Under the pieces are notes generated by a model. The model searched no databases. It was not told the DNA's origin and saw only the letters and a list, made by a program, of their open reading frames with translations. A program made the translations under genes and the position numbers. Below are positions 9,163-21,429 of a stretch of 64,000 nt of DNA, piece after piece (positions within the stretch are counted from its first letter, which is position 1; each line of letters begins with the position of its first letter). Source of the stretch: Arthrobacter liuii (GTDB lineage Bacteria > Actinomycetota > Actinomycetes > Actinomycetales > Micrococcaceae); contig NZ_BMFW01000004.1 of the NCBI RefSeq assembly GCF_014639275.1, positions 186,001 through 250,000 of the forward strand. The letters are read 5' to 3'.

Positions 9163-9168
9163 AGCCTA
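9163..9168 (-). promoter_or_regulatory. Candidate leaderless -10 box (TAGGCT) for methyltransferase gene
   Basis: On the minus strand TAGGCT is followed by 7 nt and the ATG at 9155. No ribosome binding site is visible. A divergent box for the gene at 9209 lies 28 bp away. Confidence 0.55.
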
Positions 9169-9195
9169 GTGGAGGAGCACGTGCCGGGATGCGGA

Positions 9196-9201
9196 TACTG
9201 T
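9196..9201 (+). promoter_or_regulatory. Candidate leaderless -10 box (TACTGT)
   Basis: TACTGT lies 7 nt before the ATG at 9209, with no Shine-Dalgarno sequence. It makes a back-to-back pair with the minus-strand box at 9163-9168. Confidence 0.45.
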
Positions 9202-9208
9202 TGAAACC

Positions 9209-9589
9209 ATGGATGAGAGCGCAGCCCCCGGGGCCACCGGCGACCACGAGCCCAGGAACCGCGGTCCTGCCCGGTTTGCCCGTCCCGTCCTGATCGTGGC
9301 GTCCGTGGTGGCCGTGGTCTGCATCGCCCTGCTGGTGATCATTTTCCTGCTGGACACGTTCAATGCCACCGTCTATTCGGTGGGCGGCAAGGACATCCAG
9401 GACAAGACGCAGGAGGCCCAGGATATCCGCGGGGTGTACGACGGCGCCCGGGCGGGGAGCATCTTCTTCCTCGTTACTGCGCTGCTCGCCGCGGCAGCGG
9501 CCGGCTGGGTGCTCTACCGGGCAGGGAAGCAGGGCGGTGGCGAGGCCGACGGCGGCGAGGACGTGGACTTCGACGACCTGGGCCGTTAG
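9209..9589 (+). CDS. Small two-helix membrane protein, function unknown
   Basis: 126 residues. Two hydrophobic helices are visible, at about residues 25-48 and 86-104. The linker between them has a short hydrophilic loop with GGKDIQDKTQEAQ, and the acidic tail ends GGEDVDFDDLGR. No known family was recognised. It lies between a methyltransferase gene (divergent) and the groES regulatory region, but nothing ties it to the heat-shock operon. Coding use looks like that of its neighbours, so a real gene is likely. Confidence 0.7.
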   Translation: MDESAAPGATGDHEPRNRGPARFARPVLIVASVVAVVCIALLVIIFLLDTFNATVYSVGGKDIQDKTQEAQDIRGVYDGARAGSIFFLVTALLAAAAAGWVLYRAGKQGGGEADGGEDVDFDDLGR

Positions 9590-9655
9590 GCGCGCCTTCC
9601 GCCCGGCGGCCCGGCGTCGTCGGAACCGAAAACAATGTACGCCCATGACGAAACG

Positions 9656-9682
9656 TTGGCACTCACCTTGACCGAGTGCTAA
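9656..9682 (+). promoter_or_regulatory. CIRCE operator 1 upstream of groES
   Basis: TTGGCACTC, 9-nt spacer, GAGTGCTAA. One mismatch to the consensus TTAGCACTC-N9-GAGTGCTAA bound by the repressor HrcA. The -35 hexamer TTGACC (9668-9673) of the groES promoter lies in its spacer, so HrcA bound here would block RNA polymerase. Confidence 0.93.
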
Positions 9683-9696
9683 CCCTTACATAGAGT
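9668..9696 (+). promoter_or_regulatory. Vegetative-type groES promoter
   Basis: TTGACC (9668-9673), a 17-nt spacer, TAGAGT (9691-9696). Transcription would start near 9703, inside the second CIRCE. Both core elements are thus bracketed by HrcA sites. Confidence 0.8.
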
Positions 9697-9701
9697 CTTC
9701 A

Positions 9702-9728
9702 TTAGCACTCTCCCTAGGAGGGTGCTAA
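9702..9728 (+). promoter_or_regulatory. CIRCE operator 2 upstream of groES
   Basis: TTAGCACTC, 9-nt spacer, GGGTGCTAA. One mismatch in the right arm. It is 46 bp from the first CIRCE and covers the predicted transcription start, a typical double-CIRCE arrangement for tight heat-shock control. Confidence 0.92.
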
Positions 9729-9838
9729 CACATGAAGAGCTGCCAGCCAGGCTGCTGCCGGCACCGCGACGACGGTTTGCCAGCTACGGCGGAAAGCTTT
9801 CCAGTCCACGAATTTGCTGACGAAAAGGAGAGGTCCGA

Positions 9839-10132
9839 GTGTCGGTCTCTATTAAGCCTCTTGAGGATCGTATTGTTGTTCGCCCGCTCGAAGCCGAGCA
9901 GACCACGGCTTCCGGCCTGGTCATCCCGGACTCCGCCCAGGAGAAGCCGCAGGAAGGCGAAGTTGTTGCAGTAGGCCCCGGCCGCTTCGAAGACGGCAAC
10001 CGCGTTCCCGTTGACGTAGCCGTTGGCGACGTCGTCATCTACTCCAAGTACGGCGGAACCGAAGTCAAGACCGGCGGCACCGAGTACCTGGTGCTGTCGG
10101 CCCGCGACGTGCTGGCAATCGTCGTCAAGTAA
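9839..10132 (+). CDS. groES: Co-chaperonin GroES
   Basis: Heptameric lid of the GroEL chamber. The 97-residue product has [17 protein letters not shown] at the N-terminus, a mobile loop around [17 protein letters not shown], and the closing [10 protein letters not shown]. The start is GTG 9839, with AAAAGGAG about 8 nt upstream. An ATG at 9732 opens a different frame and is not used. The long 5' leader (about 135 nt from the predicted start site) contains CIRCE 2, which can also affect mRNA stability in other bacteria. Confidence 0.97.
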   Translation: MSVSIKPLEDRIVVRPLEAEQTTASGLVIPDSAQEKPQEGEVVAVGPGRFEDGNRVPVDVAVGDVVIYSKYGGTEVKTGGTEYLVLSARDVLAIVVK

Positions 10133-10198
10133 CTCTTCCGGATCCCCGTGCCGCCGGCCATGCTTACGCTGGCCGGCAGCGCGGGGCTCTGTCTTTGA

Positions 10199-11821
<1,623 letters not shown>

Positions 11822-11893
11822 TCCCCACCGTCTCCCTAACCTCGCTTCGCTCGGTCAGGGAACCCTGACGGCGTGGGCCCAGCTCTGTGGCTT

Positions 11894-11930
11894 AAAAGGC
11901 TGGTCCGGCATCTGCCGGGCCAGCCTTTTT
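11894..11930 (+). terminator. Rho-independent terminator of groESL
   Basis: The stem AAAAGGCTGG (11894-) pairs with CCAGCCTTTTT through an inner CCGGCA/TGCCGG, with a very short loop, ending in a run of five T. It lies 73 nt after the groEL stop and just before the convergent reductase gene, which it may also serve. Confidence 0.85.
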
Positions 11931-11953
11931 CACGCCCTTCGCAGGACGCCGGG

Positions 11954-12556
11954 CTACGTCGCCCCCATCTCTGCCGTTTCAACCCCGCCCGCAGGCTCGT
12001 ACACCAGTGACACCGCTCCCTTGGGGAAGCTGCGCGCCGGCTCGGCGAGACGGAACGAGGATGGAACCGTGCCGGCGTCGAAAAGGCGCTTGCCCTGCCC
12101 GAGGGTGACCGGATAAAGCCAGAGGTGCAGCCGGTCCAGGACGCCTGCCGCGAGCAGCGAGCGGATGAGGACTCCGCTGCCGAACATGTGCATCTGCTGG
12201 TAGTCGTCCCTGAGGCTCCCCGCCGCCGCGGCGTCCGGCAGCACCGTGGTCCCTGCCCAGGAGGGGTCCTTCAGGGATGCTGACACGACAAACTTAGGCA
12301 CCCGGTTGAGCGTGTCGGCAATGTCCCCGGACTGGTGCGGCCAGTAGGCGGCAAAGATGTCGTAGGTTTTCCGGCCGAGCAGGAGGGCGTCCATCTTTTC
12401 GATCTCCGCGCCAATGGCCGCACCGGATTCGTCGTCGGATACCGGTGCCTGCCAGCCGCCGAACGCGAATTCTCCTTCGGGGTCTTCTTCCCGGCCGCCG
12501 GGCGCCTGGTAGACGCCGTCAAGGGTAACGAACAGGTTCGCGACGATGATTCCCAT
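11954..12556 (-). CDS. Dihydrofolate reductase-family (RibD C-terminal) protein
   Basis: Small NADPH-dependent reductase fold of the RibD-C/DHFR superfamily (PF01872). The start was chosen at ATG 12556 so that the product begins MGIIVANLFVTLDGVYQAPGG, the common start of this family; an ATG 39 nt upstream adds unrelated residues. KMDALLLGRKTYDIFAAYWP and the later LLAAGVLDRLHLWLYPVTLGQGKRLF are diagnostic. About 200 residues. The substrate is unknown; these stand-alone proteins are rarely true DHFRs. It is divergent from the DNA ligase gene. Confidence 0.85.
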   Translation of the reverse strand: MGIIVANLFVTLDGVYQAPGGREEDPEGEFAFGGWQAPVSDDESGAAIGAEIEKMDALLLGRKTYDIFAAYWPHQSGDIADTLNRVPKFVVSASLKDPSWAGTTVLPDAAAAGSLRDDYQQMHMFGSGVLIRSLLAAGVLDRLHLWLYPVTLGQGKRLFDAGTVPSSFRLAEPARSFPKGAVSLVYEPAGGVETAEMGAT

Positions 12557-12615
12557 GGGTCCAGTGTGGAAGCCTGGTCCGGGCCTGTCCAGCATGTGCG
12601 TGGCAGGATGGTGCC

Positions 12616-14139
12616 ATGCTGCTCCTTGAGCTTGTGGAAACCACGAAGGCCGTCTCCTCCACCCGCTCCCGGCTGGCGAAAGTGGATGCGCTGGCCCAGC
12701 TGCTGCGCCGGCTTGAGCCCGCGGAGATCCCGACGGCGGTCGGCTTGCTCAGTGCCAAGCCCCGCCAGGGACGCGTGGGCGTGGGCTGGAGCGCCGTGGC
12801 AGCGGCCAAGGCGGAGCCAGCCGCGGAGCCAAGTCTCAGCGTGGCCGACCTTGATGCCGCGCTGGACCGGCTGCTCGGTACAGCGGGGACCGGAGCAGGC
12901 GCGGAGCGCGCAGCGACGCTCCGGAAACTGATGGCGGCAGCCACCGGGCCGGAGCAGTCTTTCATCGCAGGTGTCCTGCTCGGCGAATTGCGCACGGGCG
13001 CCCTGGAAGGAGTGCTGACGGACGCCGTGGCCCGCGCGTCGGGGAAGCCCGTCCAAGCCGTACGGCGTGCGGCCATGCTCTCCGGGGACCTCGGCGGCAC
13101 CGCCCTGCTGGCAATCACGGGCACCGAAGCCGAGCTTGACGCCGTCGGCCTGGTGGTTGGCCGTCCCGTGCTGCCCATGCTCGCCGCCACCGCAACGAGT
13201 CCAGGCGCAGCGCTGGAGGCCACGGGGGAGGCCTCGGTGGAATATAAGCTCGACGGCGCCCGCATCCAGGTGCACCGGAGCGGAGGCGATGTCAGTATCT
13301 ACACCCGCAACCTGGCCGACGTGACCCACAGGCTTCCCGAGGTGGTGGAGGTGGTGGGCGGGCTGCCGCTGCGGGACGTGATCCTTGACGGCGAGACCCT
13401 TGCCCTGGACGAGGAAGGCGGCCCGCGGCCCTTCCAGGAAACGATGGCGCGGTTTGGTGCTGATGCAGCACGGGAAACGGTGCTGCATCCATGGTTCTTC
13501 GACGTGCTCCACATCGATGGGCGGGACCTGCTCGACGAGCCGCTGTCAGCGCGGATCAGCGTGCTTGAGCGCATCGCCCCGGAACACCGGATCCCGGGGG
13601 AGGTCACGGCTGATCCGGCCGTCGCCGAACGCGTGTCGCAGGATGCCCTTGCCGCCGGCCACGAGGGGGTGGTGGTGAAGGCGATCGGATCCACCTATGC
13701 GGCCGGCCGCCGCGGATCCAACTGGGTAAAGGTCAAGCCCGTCCTCACCTACGACCTGGTGGTGCTCGCCTGCGAATGGGGGTCGGGGCGGCGTACCGGG
13801 ATGCTCTCGAACCTGCACCTCGGGGCCCACGACCCCAAGGGGGAATTTGGCGAGCCCGGCGGCTACGTGATGGTGGGCAAGACCTTTAAGGGCCTTACCG
13901 ATGAACTGCTGCGCTGGCAGACCGGAAGGTTCCAGGAGCTTGAAGTGAGGCGAACCACCGGCACCGTGTGGGTCGAGCCGGTCACCGTCGTCGAAATCGC
14001 GATCGACGGTGTGCAGCAGTCGCCTCGGTACCCTGGCGGCATCGCCCTGAGGTTTGCCCGCGTCAAGCGCTACCGCGACGATAAAACCCCAGGTGAAGCG
14101 GACACCATCCAGACCCTGCGCGCCCTGCTGCGGCCATAG
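12616..14139 (+). CDS. ATP-dependent DNA ligase (LigB-type)
   Basis: Joins nicked DNA through a ligase-AMP intermediate. The nucleotidyltransferase core contains motif I EYKLDGARIQVH (the adenylated Lys at about residue 211), motif III-like WFFDVLHIDG, motif IV EGVVVKAIG and motif V NWVKVKP. An N-terminal DNA-binding domain of about 200 residues precedes it and an OB domain with YPGGIALRFARV follows. At 507 residues it matches mycobacterial LigB rather than the shorter NHEJ enzymes LigC/LigD. It is a second ligase beside the essential NAD-dependent LigA expected elsewhere. Confidence 0.93.
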   Translation: MLLLELVETTKAVSSTRSRLAKVDALAQLLRRLEPAEIPTAVGLLSAKPRQGRVGVGWSAVAAAKAEPAAEPSLSVADLDAALDRLLGTAGTGAGAERAATLRKLMAAATGPEQSFIAGVLLGELRTGALEGVLTDAVARASGKPVQAVRRAAMLSGDLGGTALLAITGTEAELDAVGLVVGRPVLPMLAATATSPGAALEATGEASVEYKLDGARIQVHRSGGDVSIYTRNLADVTHRLPEVVEVVGGLPLRDVILDGETLALDEEGGPRPFQETMARFGADAARETVLHPWFFDVLHIDGRDLLDEPLSARISVLERIAPEHRIPGEVTADPAVAERVSQDALAAGHEGVVVKAIGSTYAAGRRGSNWVKVKPVLTYDLVVLACEWGSGRRTGMLSNLHLGAHDPKGEFGEPGGYVMVGKTFKGLTDELLRWQTGRFQELEVRRTTGTVWVEPVTVVEIAIDGVQQSPRYPGGIALRFARVKRYRDDKTPGEADTIQTLRALLRP

Positions 14140-14159
14140 CCGAAAGGCGTTGATCCTGC

Positions 14160-15128
14160 CTAGCCGCGGTTTCCGCTGCGCTGGTGCCTAAGGCTACGTG
14201 CCACTCCGTCGGGCAGCCGCCGTGTAATCATCCGGTAAAAGAGCAAAACTGCCAGGGCGGACACCACGATGCCCACAAGGTTGAGCAGCAGTTGGAGGGC
14301 GGAGCCGGCCGCCTTCTGGTACTCACCCAGCACCATAGCCACCGCTACGTACCCCGCAGCAGGCACGGTGGTCACGGAGATGAAGACGCCGATCAGCGCC
14401 GCGGAACGCCGGCCGATGATGGAAAGCATTCCGGCGATCCCGGCCAGCACGGCAACGATCAGTGAATACGGGCCCGGATGGTAGATGAATTCGACGGCCG
14501 AGCCCTTGTCCAGGGCATCGCGGGGGAAGAGGCCGAGCGGGACCGAAAGCCATGCCGTCAGCGCTGCCAGGAGCATGGCAACAGGGAATCCGACGCCCAA
14601 CGCAACTGCGGCGCGCCGCCCAAGCCTCCACTGCTTCGTGGCAAGCGAGACGGCGAGGGCTGCCAACGGTCCGAACTCAGGCCCGACCGCCATGGCGCCA
14701 ACAATCGCAATGGGTGAATCGGTCACGATGCCAATCCCGGCGAGCTGGGTTGCCAGCACCAGGAAAGCGAGGAAGTTCCACGTCAGCCGGGAATCCTCAC
14801 CCGTTTGCAGTGTCACGTCGTCCCAGATCACCGCGTCCGCGCCGTCCCCGGGGGCGGCACGCTCGGCCCGGTCGGCGTTTTTGGACAGGACGAATTCCGG
14901 CGCGGTCATGGCAATGGATCCCACGTCCCGAACCTTCAGGATTTCCAGCTTCTCGAGCAGTTCCTCCACTGACTCCCGGGCGATCAGGACCTCTATGACA
15001 TCGCCCTCCGGCACTACGGCCGCGCCGGGAACCAACACCACTTCCGCTGTGCTGCGCTGGTCACGGCAGGTCTCCAGGGCCACGGCGGACAGGTCCCCGG
15101 GCACACAAATCCGCAATTGGACCACCAT
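14160..15128 (-). CDS. DUF389 family membrane protein
   Basis: Integral membrane protein of the DUF389/TIGR00341 family, function unknown. The N-terminal soluble part (residues 1-120) has a predicted beta-alpha-beta region, MVVQLRICVPGD and VLVPGAAVVPEGD. It is followed by about six hydrophobic helices, with the conserved DSPIAIVGAMAVGPEFGPLAAL. ATG 15128 has GGAAGGGAG directly upstream; the open frame extends further but into the start of the acyltransferase remnant. 322 residues, normal length. Confidence 0.85.
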   Translation of the reverse strand: MVVQLRICVPGDLSAVALETCRDQRSTAEVVLVPGAAVVPEGDVIEVLIARESVEELLEKLEILKVRDVGSIAMTAPEFVLSKNADRAERAAPGDGADAVIWDDVTLQTGEDSRLTWNFLAFLVLATQLAGIGIVTDSPIAIVGAMAVGPEFGPLAALAVSLATKQWRLGRRAAVALGVGFPVAMLLAALTAWLSVPLGLFPRDALDKGSAVEFIYHPGPYSLIVAVLAGIAGMLSIIGRRSAALIGVFISVTTVPAAGYVAVAMVLGEYQKAAGSALQLLLNLVGIVVSALAVLLFYRMITRRLPDGVARSLRHQRSGNRG

Positions 15129-15201
15129 GCGGGCTCCCTTCCATGGATGGGCCCAGCATAGTTTGTCCACCGCCGATTCGCCCCGGCAAACGGCACACTG
15201 G

Positions 15202-17023
15202 CTGCGCCTGTTCAAACGCCTGCTGCCCGCCGCCGTCGTGGTGATCCTTGGGGTGCTGGCCGGCACGTGGCTGATTCTGCCCCAGGGCCGTTGGCCCGAG
15301 GTCCTCGACCAGGCCTGGGCGTCCCTCGTTTACCGCCAGAACTGGCTCGTGGCGGACGCTGCAGTGGACTACTAAGCACAGGACCACGCCGGTGCCAGCC
15401 CGCTGCAGCACTTCTGGTCCCTGTCCATCCAGGGCCAGGTATTCATCCTGTGGCCGCTGATCCTTGCCGCCACCCCTGCGCTGCTGAACTGGCTGCGCCG
15501 GATTCCCCGCCTGCGCCGGCTGACCTACCCGGGCTGCTGGCAGTGGTTTTCGGGGCTGTGTTCGCGGTGTCCCTGGCCTACTCCATTGACCAGACCGCCA
15601 CCCACCAGGCCTACGCCTACTTCGACACCCGCGCCCGGCTCTCTGGGAGTTTGCGCTTGGGTCTTTGCTGGCGCTGGCGTTGCCCTACCTCAAGCCCGGC
15701 CGGGTCCTGCGGGTGGCCCTGGGCTGGGCCGGCCTGGTGGCGATGGTTTCCTGCGGACTGGTCCTGAGCGTTGACCGGTCTTTTCCGGGATACGTGGCGC
15801 TGTGGCCCACGCTGGCTGCGGCCGCGATCATCATGGCGGGCCAGGCCGGCAGCCGTTTCGGCGTGGACCGGCTCCTCAGCAGCCGGGCCGCCGTGGCACT
15901 GGGCGACAACTCGTACGCCCTGTACCTGTGGCACTGGCCCGTCCTGGTGCTTGGGCTGGCGGCCACCGGGGTGGAGGGGCCGAACCTTAAGCAGGGCCTG
16001 GTCGTCATTGCTGCCTCAGTCGTGCTTGCTGTCCTGACCACCCGCTTTGTGGAAAGGCCGTTGCGCGACTGGCACTGGCCCAAGCTCCGGGCCTGGCGCA
16101 CCGCCGTCGTCATCATCGCGTGCGGTGCCGTGCTGGCAGGGCCCGTCGCTGTTTGGCAGACGTCGCTCACCGCTGAGCAAAGCGCGACGGCGGCACAACC
16201 GCGGGAGCTCACGCCCGGGGCCCTGGCACTCACCCCCGGAAACGAAAACACTCCCGCTCCCAGGGCTCGACCCATCGCAGGGCCCACCGCCCTGGACAAC
16301 GACTGGGCCGGCATCGACTCGCCCTGCACAGGAGCCAACGCCACCAGCGATCCCATCCTGGAGGGCTGCCGGCAGGAGCTCCCGGAGGAACCGGCTTCCA
16401 AGCGCATCGTGCTCCTGGGAGACTCCCACGCCCAGCAGTATCTTGCTGCGCTGGCGCTGGCGGCTGCCCGGGGCTGGGAACTGGTGACCCTCCTGATGCC
16501 CGCCTGCCGGTTCGGCGCGGACTCGCAGGCCAGGAACGCCGAGTGCAACGCCTACAACAGGGCAAGTGCGGCCTACGTTCTGGAACACCTGCCGGATGCG
16601 GTGTTCACCGTGGCGTCGCTGACCCATGAGGACGCCCCATTCGAAACCGAAGTGCCTGGCTACCTCGACGGCGTGAAGCCGTTCGCTGATGCCGGGATTG
16701 AGATCGTGGGCATCCGCGACAACCCGCGGTTCACCTTCAACATGCCCCAGTGCGCCCAGCGGAACGGCGCCGAGGCCACCGCCTGCAATCCGTCACTGGC
16801 CGAGTCCCTGGTGGAACCGTCGCCCCTGGAGGACTACCGGGGACAACTGCCGGGGCTGCACCTTATGGACATGAGCGACTTCATTTGCGCGCGCGGAGTC
16901 TGCCCGGCCGTGGTGGGGAACGTGTACGTCTACAAAGACGACAACCACCTCACCAGGACCTACGTGGAAACCATGATCCCGATGTTTGAACAGCGGCTGC
17001 TGGCTGCCACCGGCTGGAGTTGA
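15202..17023 (+). pseudogene. Broken acyltransferase-3/SGNH (OafA-like) gene
   Basis: Remnant of an OafA/YrhL-type membrane O-acyltransferase with a C-terminal SGNH domain, a class that acetylates cell-surface glycans. Homology-like sequence starts abruptly at about 15208 (FKRLLPAAVVVILGVLAG), so the first roughly 90 residues with the catalytic His are missing. An in-frame TAA at 15373-15375 replaces one Tyr codon in NWLVADAAVDY. Two frameshifts follow, near 15533 and 15643, before the frame that reads to the end from about 15650. The C-terminal part is intact: ALYLWHWPVLV, FVERPL, the SGNH block LLGDSHAQQY and the terminal DDNHLT (catalytic Asp-His). A separate expressed SGNH fragment from ATG 15665 (452 residues) cannot be excluded. 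Confidence 0.85.
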
Positions 17024-17078
17024 GTGGGGTTGCTCACATTGCGGGTCTGGAATAGGGGGATCGGCGCCGAGGTTCTAA

Positions 17079-18737
<1,659 letters not shown>

Positions 18738-18803
18738 GTGAGGATGGCTCATTCCCGCTGATATGAGGTGAACAGCCTGAACAAGCTGATACAGCGTGAA
18801 CAA

Positions 18804-18834
18804 GAGGAGGCGGGAATTGTCCCCGCCTCCTTTT
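18804..18834 (+). terminator. Terminator after guaB
   Basis: GGAGGCGGG (18806-18814) pairs perfectly with CCCGCCTCC (18822-18830), loop of 7 nt, followed by TTTT. It lies about 70 nt downstream of the guaB stop. Confidence 0.85.
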
Positions 18835-18904
18835 GTTGTATCCAGCAGCGGCTGCGCTGCCTCGCTGGCTAGCCCGCCCACCCCTTCAAGGTACGGCCCG
18901 GCAC

Positions 18905-18910
18905 TAGGCT
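18905..18910 (+). promoter_or_regulatory. Candidate leaderless -10 box (TAGGCT) for ABC transporter
   Basis: TAGGCT is 6 nt before the ATG at 18917 and no Shine-Dalgarno sequence is present. Confidence 0.6.
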
Positions 18911-18916
18911 GATTCC

Positions 18917-20776
18917 ATGCCCCCATCACGCCATCCGGCGGAACTGACACCTAAACGCGAACCGCAAAAGCGGCTTGCCCTGCGCCCATATGCCAAGGCC
19001 GTGGCGCAGGTCCTCCGCGTCAGCTTCCGCGCGTCACCGGGCGCGGTGGTGATGAAGGTGCTCGGCTCGTTGATCTCAGCCGTGCTGCCGCTGGTCACCA
19101 CCTACTTTGCGTCCCTCACCACCTCAGCTTTGGCGGCAGCCTACGGCGGCGACGACGAAGCGGGGCGCCGCGCCGTGGTCTACGTGATTGTCACCGCAGC
19201 GCTGGGTCTCTTTTGGGGCGCTTTCAACAGCATTGACCGGTACATCCAGCAGCTGATGAGTTTCAAGGTGGGTGCCATCGTTGGCGACCAGATGTACGAG
19301 CGCTTCCTGGCCCTCGAATTCTGGCGCTACGACGACAAGGAGACAGTGGACCTCTACGACCGCGCCAAGCGGTTTTCGGATTCCTATGCCCGCGTCCTGG
19401 ACCGCATCGCCGCTATCTTTACGCAGCTCGTCTCCGTCATCCTGGCCATCGGCGCCCTGTTGCTGGTCAGCTGGTGGATTGCCGTGATCGTCCTGGTGGC
19501 GATCGTGCCCAGCGTGTACCTGCAGTTCAAGCTGTCCAGGGAGCAGATTGCGCATTGGAACACGCAGGTGGATTCACGCCGCCAGCGCCGGATGATCGAA
19601 ACCAACCTCCTCCGGCCCCAGCACATTGCCGAGATGCGGCTCTATGGCATTGTCGGATTCCTCATGGACCTTCGTTCCCGGCTCCGCGATGCTGACGAGC
19701 GGCGCCGCCTCGACTACCAGCGGCGCTACATCCCCAGGCAGTTGGCCGCAGACGCGCTGCAGTACGGTGCGGAGGTGGTCTCGCTGATCTGGGTGGTAGG
19801 CCAGATCATCGCACGCGCCCAGCCGGTGGGCCAGTTCCTGTACGTGCAGCAGATCGTCAGCCGCGCCCTGTCCACGGCAAACAACCTTGTGTCCTCCCTG
19901 AGCTCCATCGACGAGGACCTCGCCAACCTCAAGGACTACGAGCTGTTCATGGCCATGCCCGTGCCCTCGGAACATGCGCCGCCGCTCCTGGAGGCGCCCA
20001 AGGAAGTGGAACTGAAGGACATCCGCTTTACGTACACCGGCAGCGACATTGAGGTGATTCGCGGCATCAGCATGACCATCCGCCAAGGCCAGCACATCGC
20101 CATCGTGGGGGAGAACGGCGCCGGCAAATCAACGCTCATCCGTATCCTCGCGGGCCTCTACCGTCCGGACTCCGGACAGGTACTGCTCGACGGCGTGGAC
20201 CTGGCCGCCGTCGACGTCACCTCCTGGCACCGGCACCTGGCGGTGCTCAGCCAGGAGTTCCTGAAGTACGAGTTCGCTACGGCGGCCGAAAACATCTACT
20301 TCGGCGACGTGGAAAGCCGGCGCGACGACGGGCGGATCCGGCGTGCAGCCGCTGACGCGGAGGCCCTCGAGTTCATCAACAAGCTGCCCAACGGCCTGGA
20401 CAACCATGTCAGCAACTGGATGGAAGACCCCCGGGGCCGGAAGGGCAGTGGCCTCTCCGGCGGCCAGTGGCAGCGCCTTGCCATGGCCCGGAATTTCTAC
20501 CGTGACGCGTCCTTCATGGTGATGGATGAGCCCACGTCCGCCATCGACGCCCTCGCAGAGCACAGAATCTTCACCCGCCTCTTCGCTGACCGCAGCAGCA
20601 CCATCATCGCCATCAGCCACCGCCTCGCAACCATCGAAAAAGCAGACGTCGTGTACATGCTGGAGGACGGGCAGATCGTCGAACAGGGTACGCACAAAGA
20701 ACTGGTGGCCCGGCGCGGCAGGTACTTCCGGATGTTCGAGTCCCAGCTGACCGTCGACGAACCGACAGGAACTTAG
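18917..20776 (+). CDS. ABC transporter, fused permease and ATPase
   Basis: Half-transporter of the ABC exporter type. Residues 1-340 form the membrane domain, with about six hydrophobic helices (for example VSVILAIGALLLVSWW). Residues 355-610 form the ATPase: Walker A GENGAGKST (about residue 398), Q-loop LSQEFLKYEF, signature GLSGGQWQRLA, Walker B FMVMDEPTSAID and the switch His in AISHRLATI. The Walker B ends in Asp where most ABC ATPases have a catalytic Glu two residues earlier; here the Glu is present in DEP. The membrane domain is of the divergent type seen in lantibiotic or peptide exporters. Substrate unknown. It ends 4 nt inside the convergent gene. Confidence 0.88.
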   Translation: MPPSRHPAELTPKREPQKRLALRPYAKAVAQVLRVSFRASPGAVVMKVLGSLISAVLPLVTTYFASLTTSALAAAYGGDDEAGRRAVVYVIVTAALGLFWGAFNSIDRYIQQLMSFKVGAIVGDQMYERFLALEFWRYDDKETVDLYDRAKRFSDSYARVLDRIAAIFTQLVSVILAIGALLLVSWWIAVIVLVAIVPSVYLQFKLSREQIAHWNTQVDSRRQRRMIETNLLRPQHIAEMRLYGIVGFLMDLRSRLRDADERRRLDYQRRYIPRQLAADALQYGAEVVSLIWVVGQIIARAQPVGQFLYVQQIVSRALSTANNLVSSLSSIDEDLANLKDYELFMAMPVPSEHAPPLLEAPKEVELKDIRFTYTGSDIEVIRGISMTIRQGQHIAIVGENGAGKSTLIRILAGLYRPDSGQVLLDGVDLAAVDVTSWHRHLAVLSQEFLKYEFATAAENIYFGDVESRRDDGRIRRAAADAEALEFINKLPNGLDNHVSNWMEDPRGRKGSGLSGGQWQRLAMARNFYRDASFMVMDEPTSAIDALAEHRIFTRLFADRSSTIIAISHRLATIEKADVVYMLEDGQIVEQGTHKELVARRGRYFRMFESQLTVDEPTGT

Positions 20777-21378
20777 GCCTCCACCACAGTGGTGCGGACC
20801 CGGGCCACTGTGGGCCGCGGCGGAACGCTGCTGAATCCGAATGTCACTGGAGGCCGGATCGGAGCCAGTACGCCGGCGTCGGCGCCTTCCCAGGTGACGA
20901 CGGCGGAGGTCAGGTGGTGCAGGTCGGTCACCCCATAAAACTCCTCCCTGCCGCTGCCCGCGGTGCCGTACGTGCGGGCGCCGGGGGCTGCCAGGGCTGC
21001 CAGGGGATTGACGGCGCTGAGCCAGCGGGGATGGACCGCAAGGCCGTGCGGGACCGTCCTCAGGACAGAACCAAGGAGGGTCCTCGGTCCCGTGGCCGCC
21101 CGGATCGCCAGCGGGCCGGCGTCGACCGTCAACGTGCGCCCGGCGAGCGTGGCGGATACGTCCACCACCTGCACCTCGTCAAAGCTGTAGGTTGCCGCGA
21201 TGAAGCCAGCGACTTCGGGTGTCGGTGCCAGCAGCAGACGGTGCCCCCAGGGCTGCTGCACCATGACATCGGCGACGGATCCGAAAGGGGAGTCCTCCCA
21301 GATTCCCACCACCGCGCGCAGCCCGGAAGCAGTGCCAATGCCGGCGATACGCCCATCGAAGATCCAGCGGCTGCCCAT
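20773..21378 (-). CDS. Conserved actinobacterial protein of unknown function
   Basis: 201 residues, soluble, no signal peptide, no motif recognised. The sequence is rich in beta-type alternation, for example SFDEVQVVDVSATLAGRTLTVDAG. It could bind a ligand or protein but nothing in the sequence says which. Its 3' end overlaps the ABC transporter by 4 nt. It is divergent from guaB3, and both starts have back-to-back leaderless-type boxes. Confidence 0.75.
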   Translation of the reverse strand: MGSRWIFDGRIAGIGTASGLRAVVGIWEDSPFGSVADVMVQQPWGHRLLLAPTPEVAGFIAATYSFDEVQVVDVSATLAGRTLTVDAGPLAIRAATGPRTLLGSVLRTVPHGLAVHPRWLSAVNPLAALAAPGARTYGTAGSGREEFYGVTDLHHLTSAVVTWEGADAGVLAPIRPPVTFGFSSVPPRPTVARVRTTVVEA

Positions 21379-21384
21379 CGGTCA

Positions 21385-21390
21385 ACTCTA
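21385..21390 (-). promoter_or_regulatory. Candidate leaderless -10 box (TAGAGT), minus strand
   Basis: On the minus strand TAGAGT is followed by 6 nt and the ATG at 21378, without a Shine-Dalgarno sequence. Confidence 0.55.
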
Positions 21391-21417
21391 GCCACCAGGA
21401 CAACACAACTGCTGGGA

Positions 21418-21423
21418 TAACCT
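21418..21423 (+). promoter_or_regulatory. Candidate leaderless -10 box (TAACCT) for guaB3
   Basis: TAACCT is 6 nt before the GTG at 21430, without a Shine-Dalgarno sequence. Confidence 0.55.
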
Positions 21424-21429
21424 AGAGCA

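Noticed and set aside
9732..9974. An 80-residue ORF starting between CIRCE 2 and groES
   Set aside because: It overlaps the start of groES in another frame, lacks an RBS and has no motif; the region is the groES leader.
12271..13512. A 413-residue minus-strand ORF across the DNA ligase gene
   Set aside because: Antisense of a ligase with all nucleotidyltransferase motifs; no recognisable domain.
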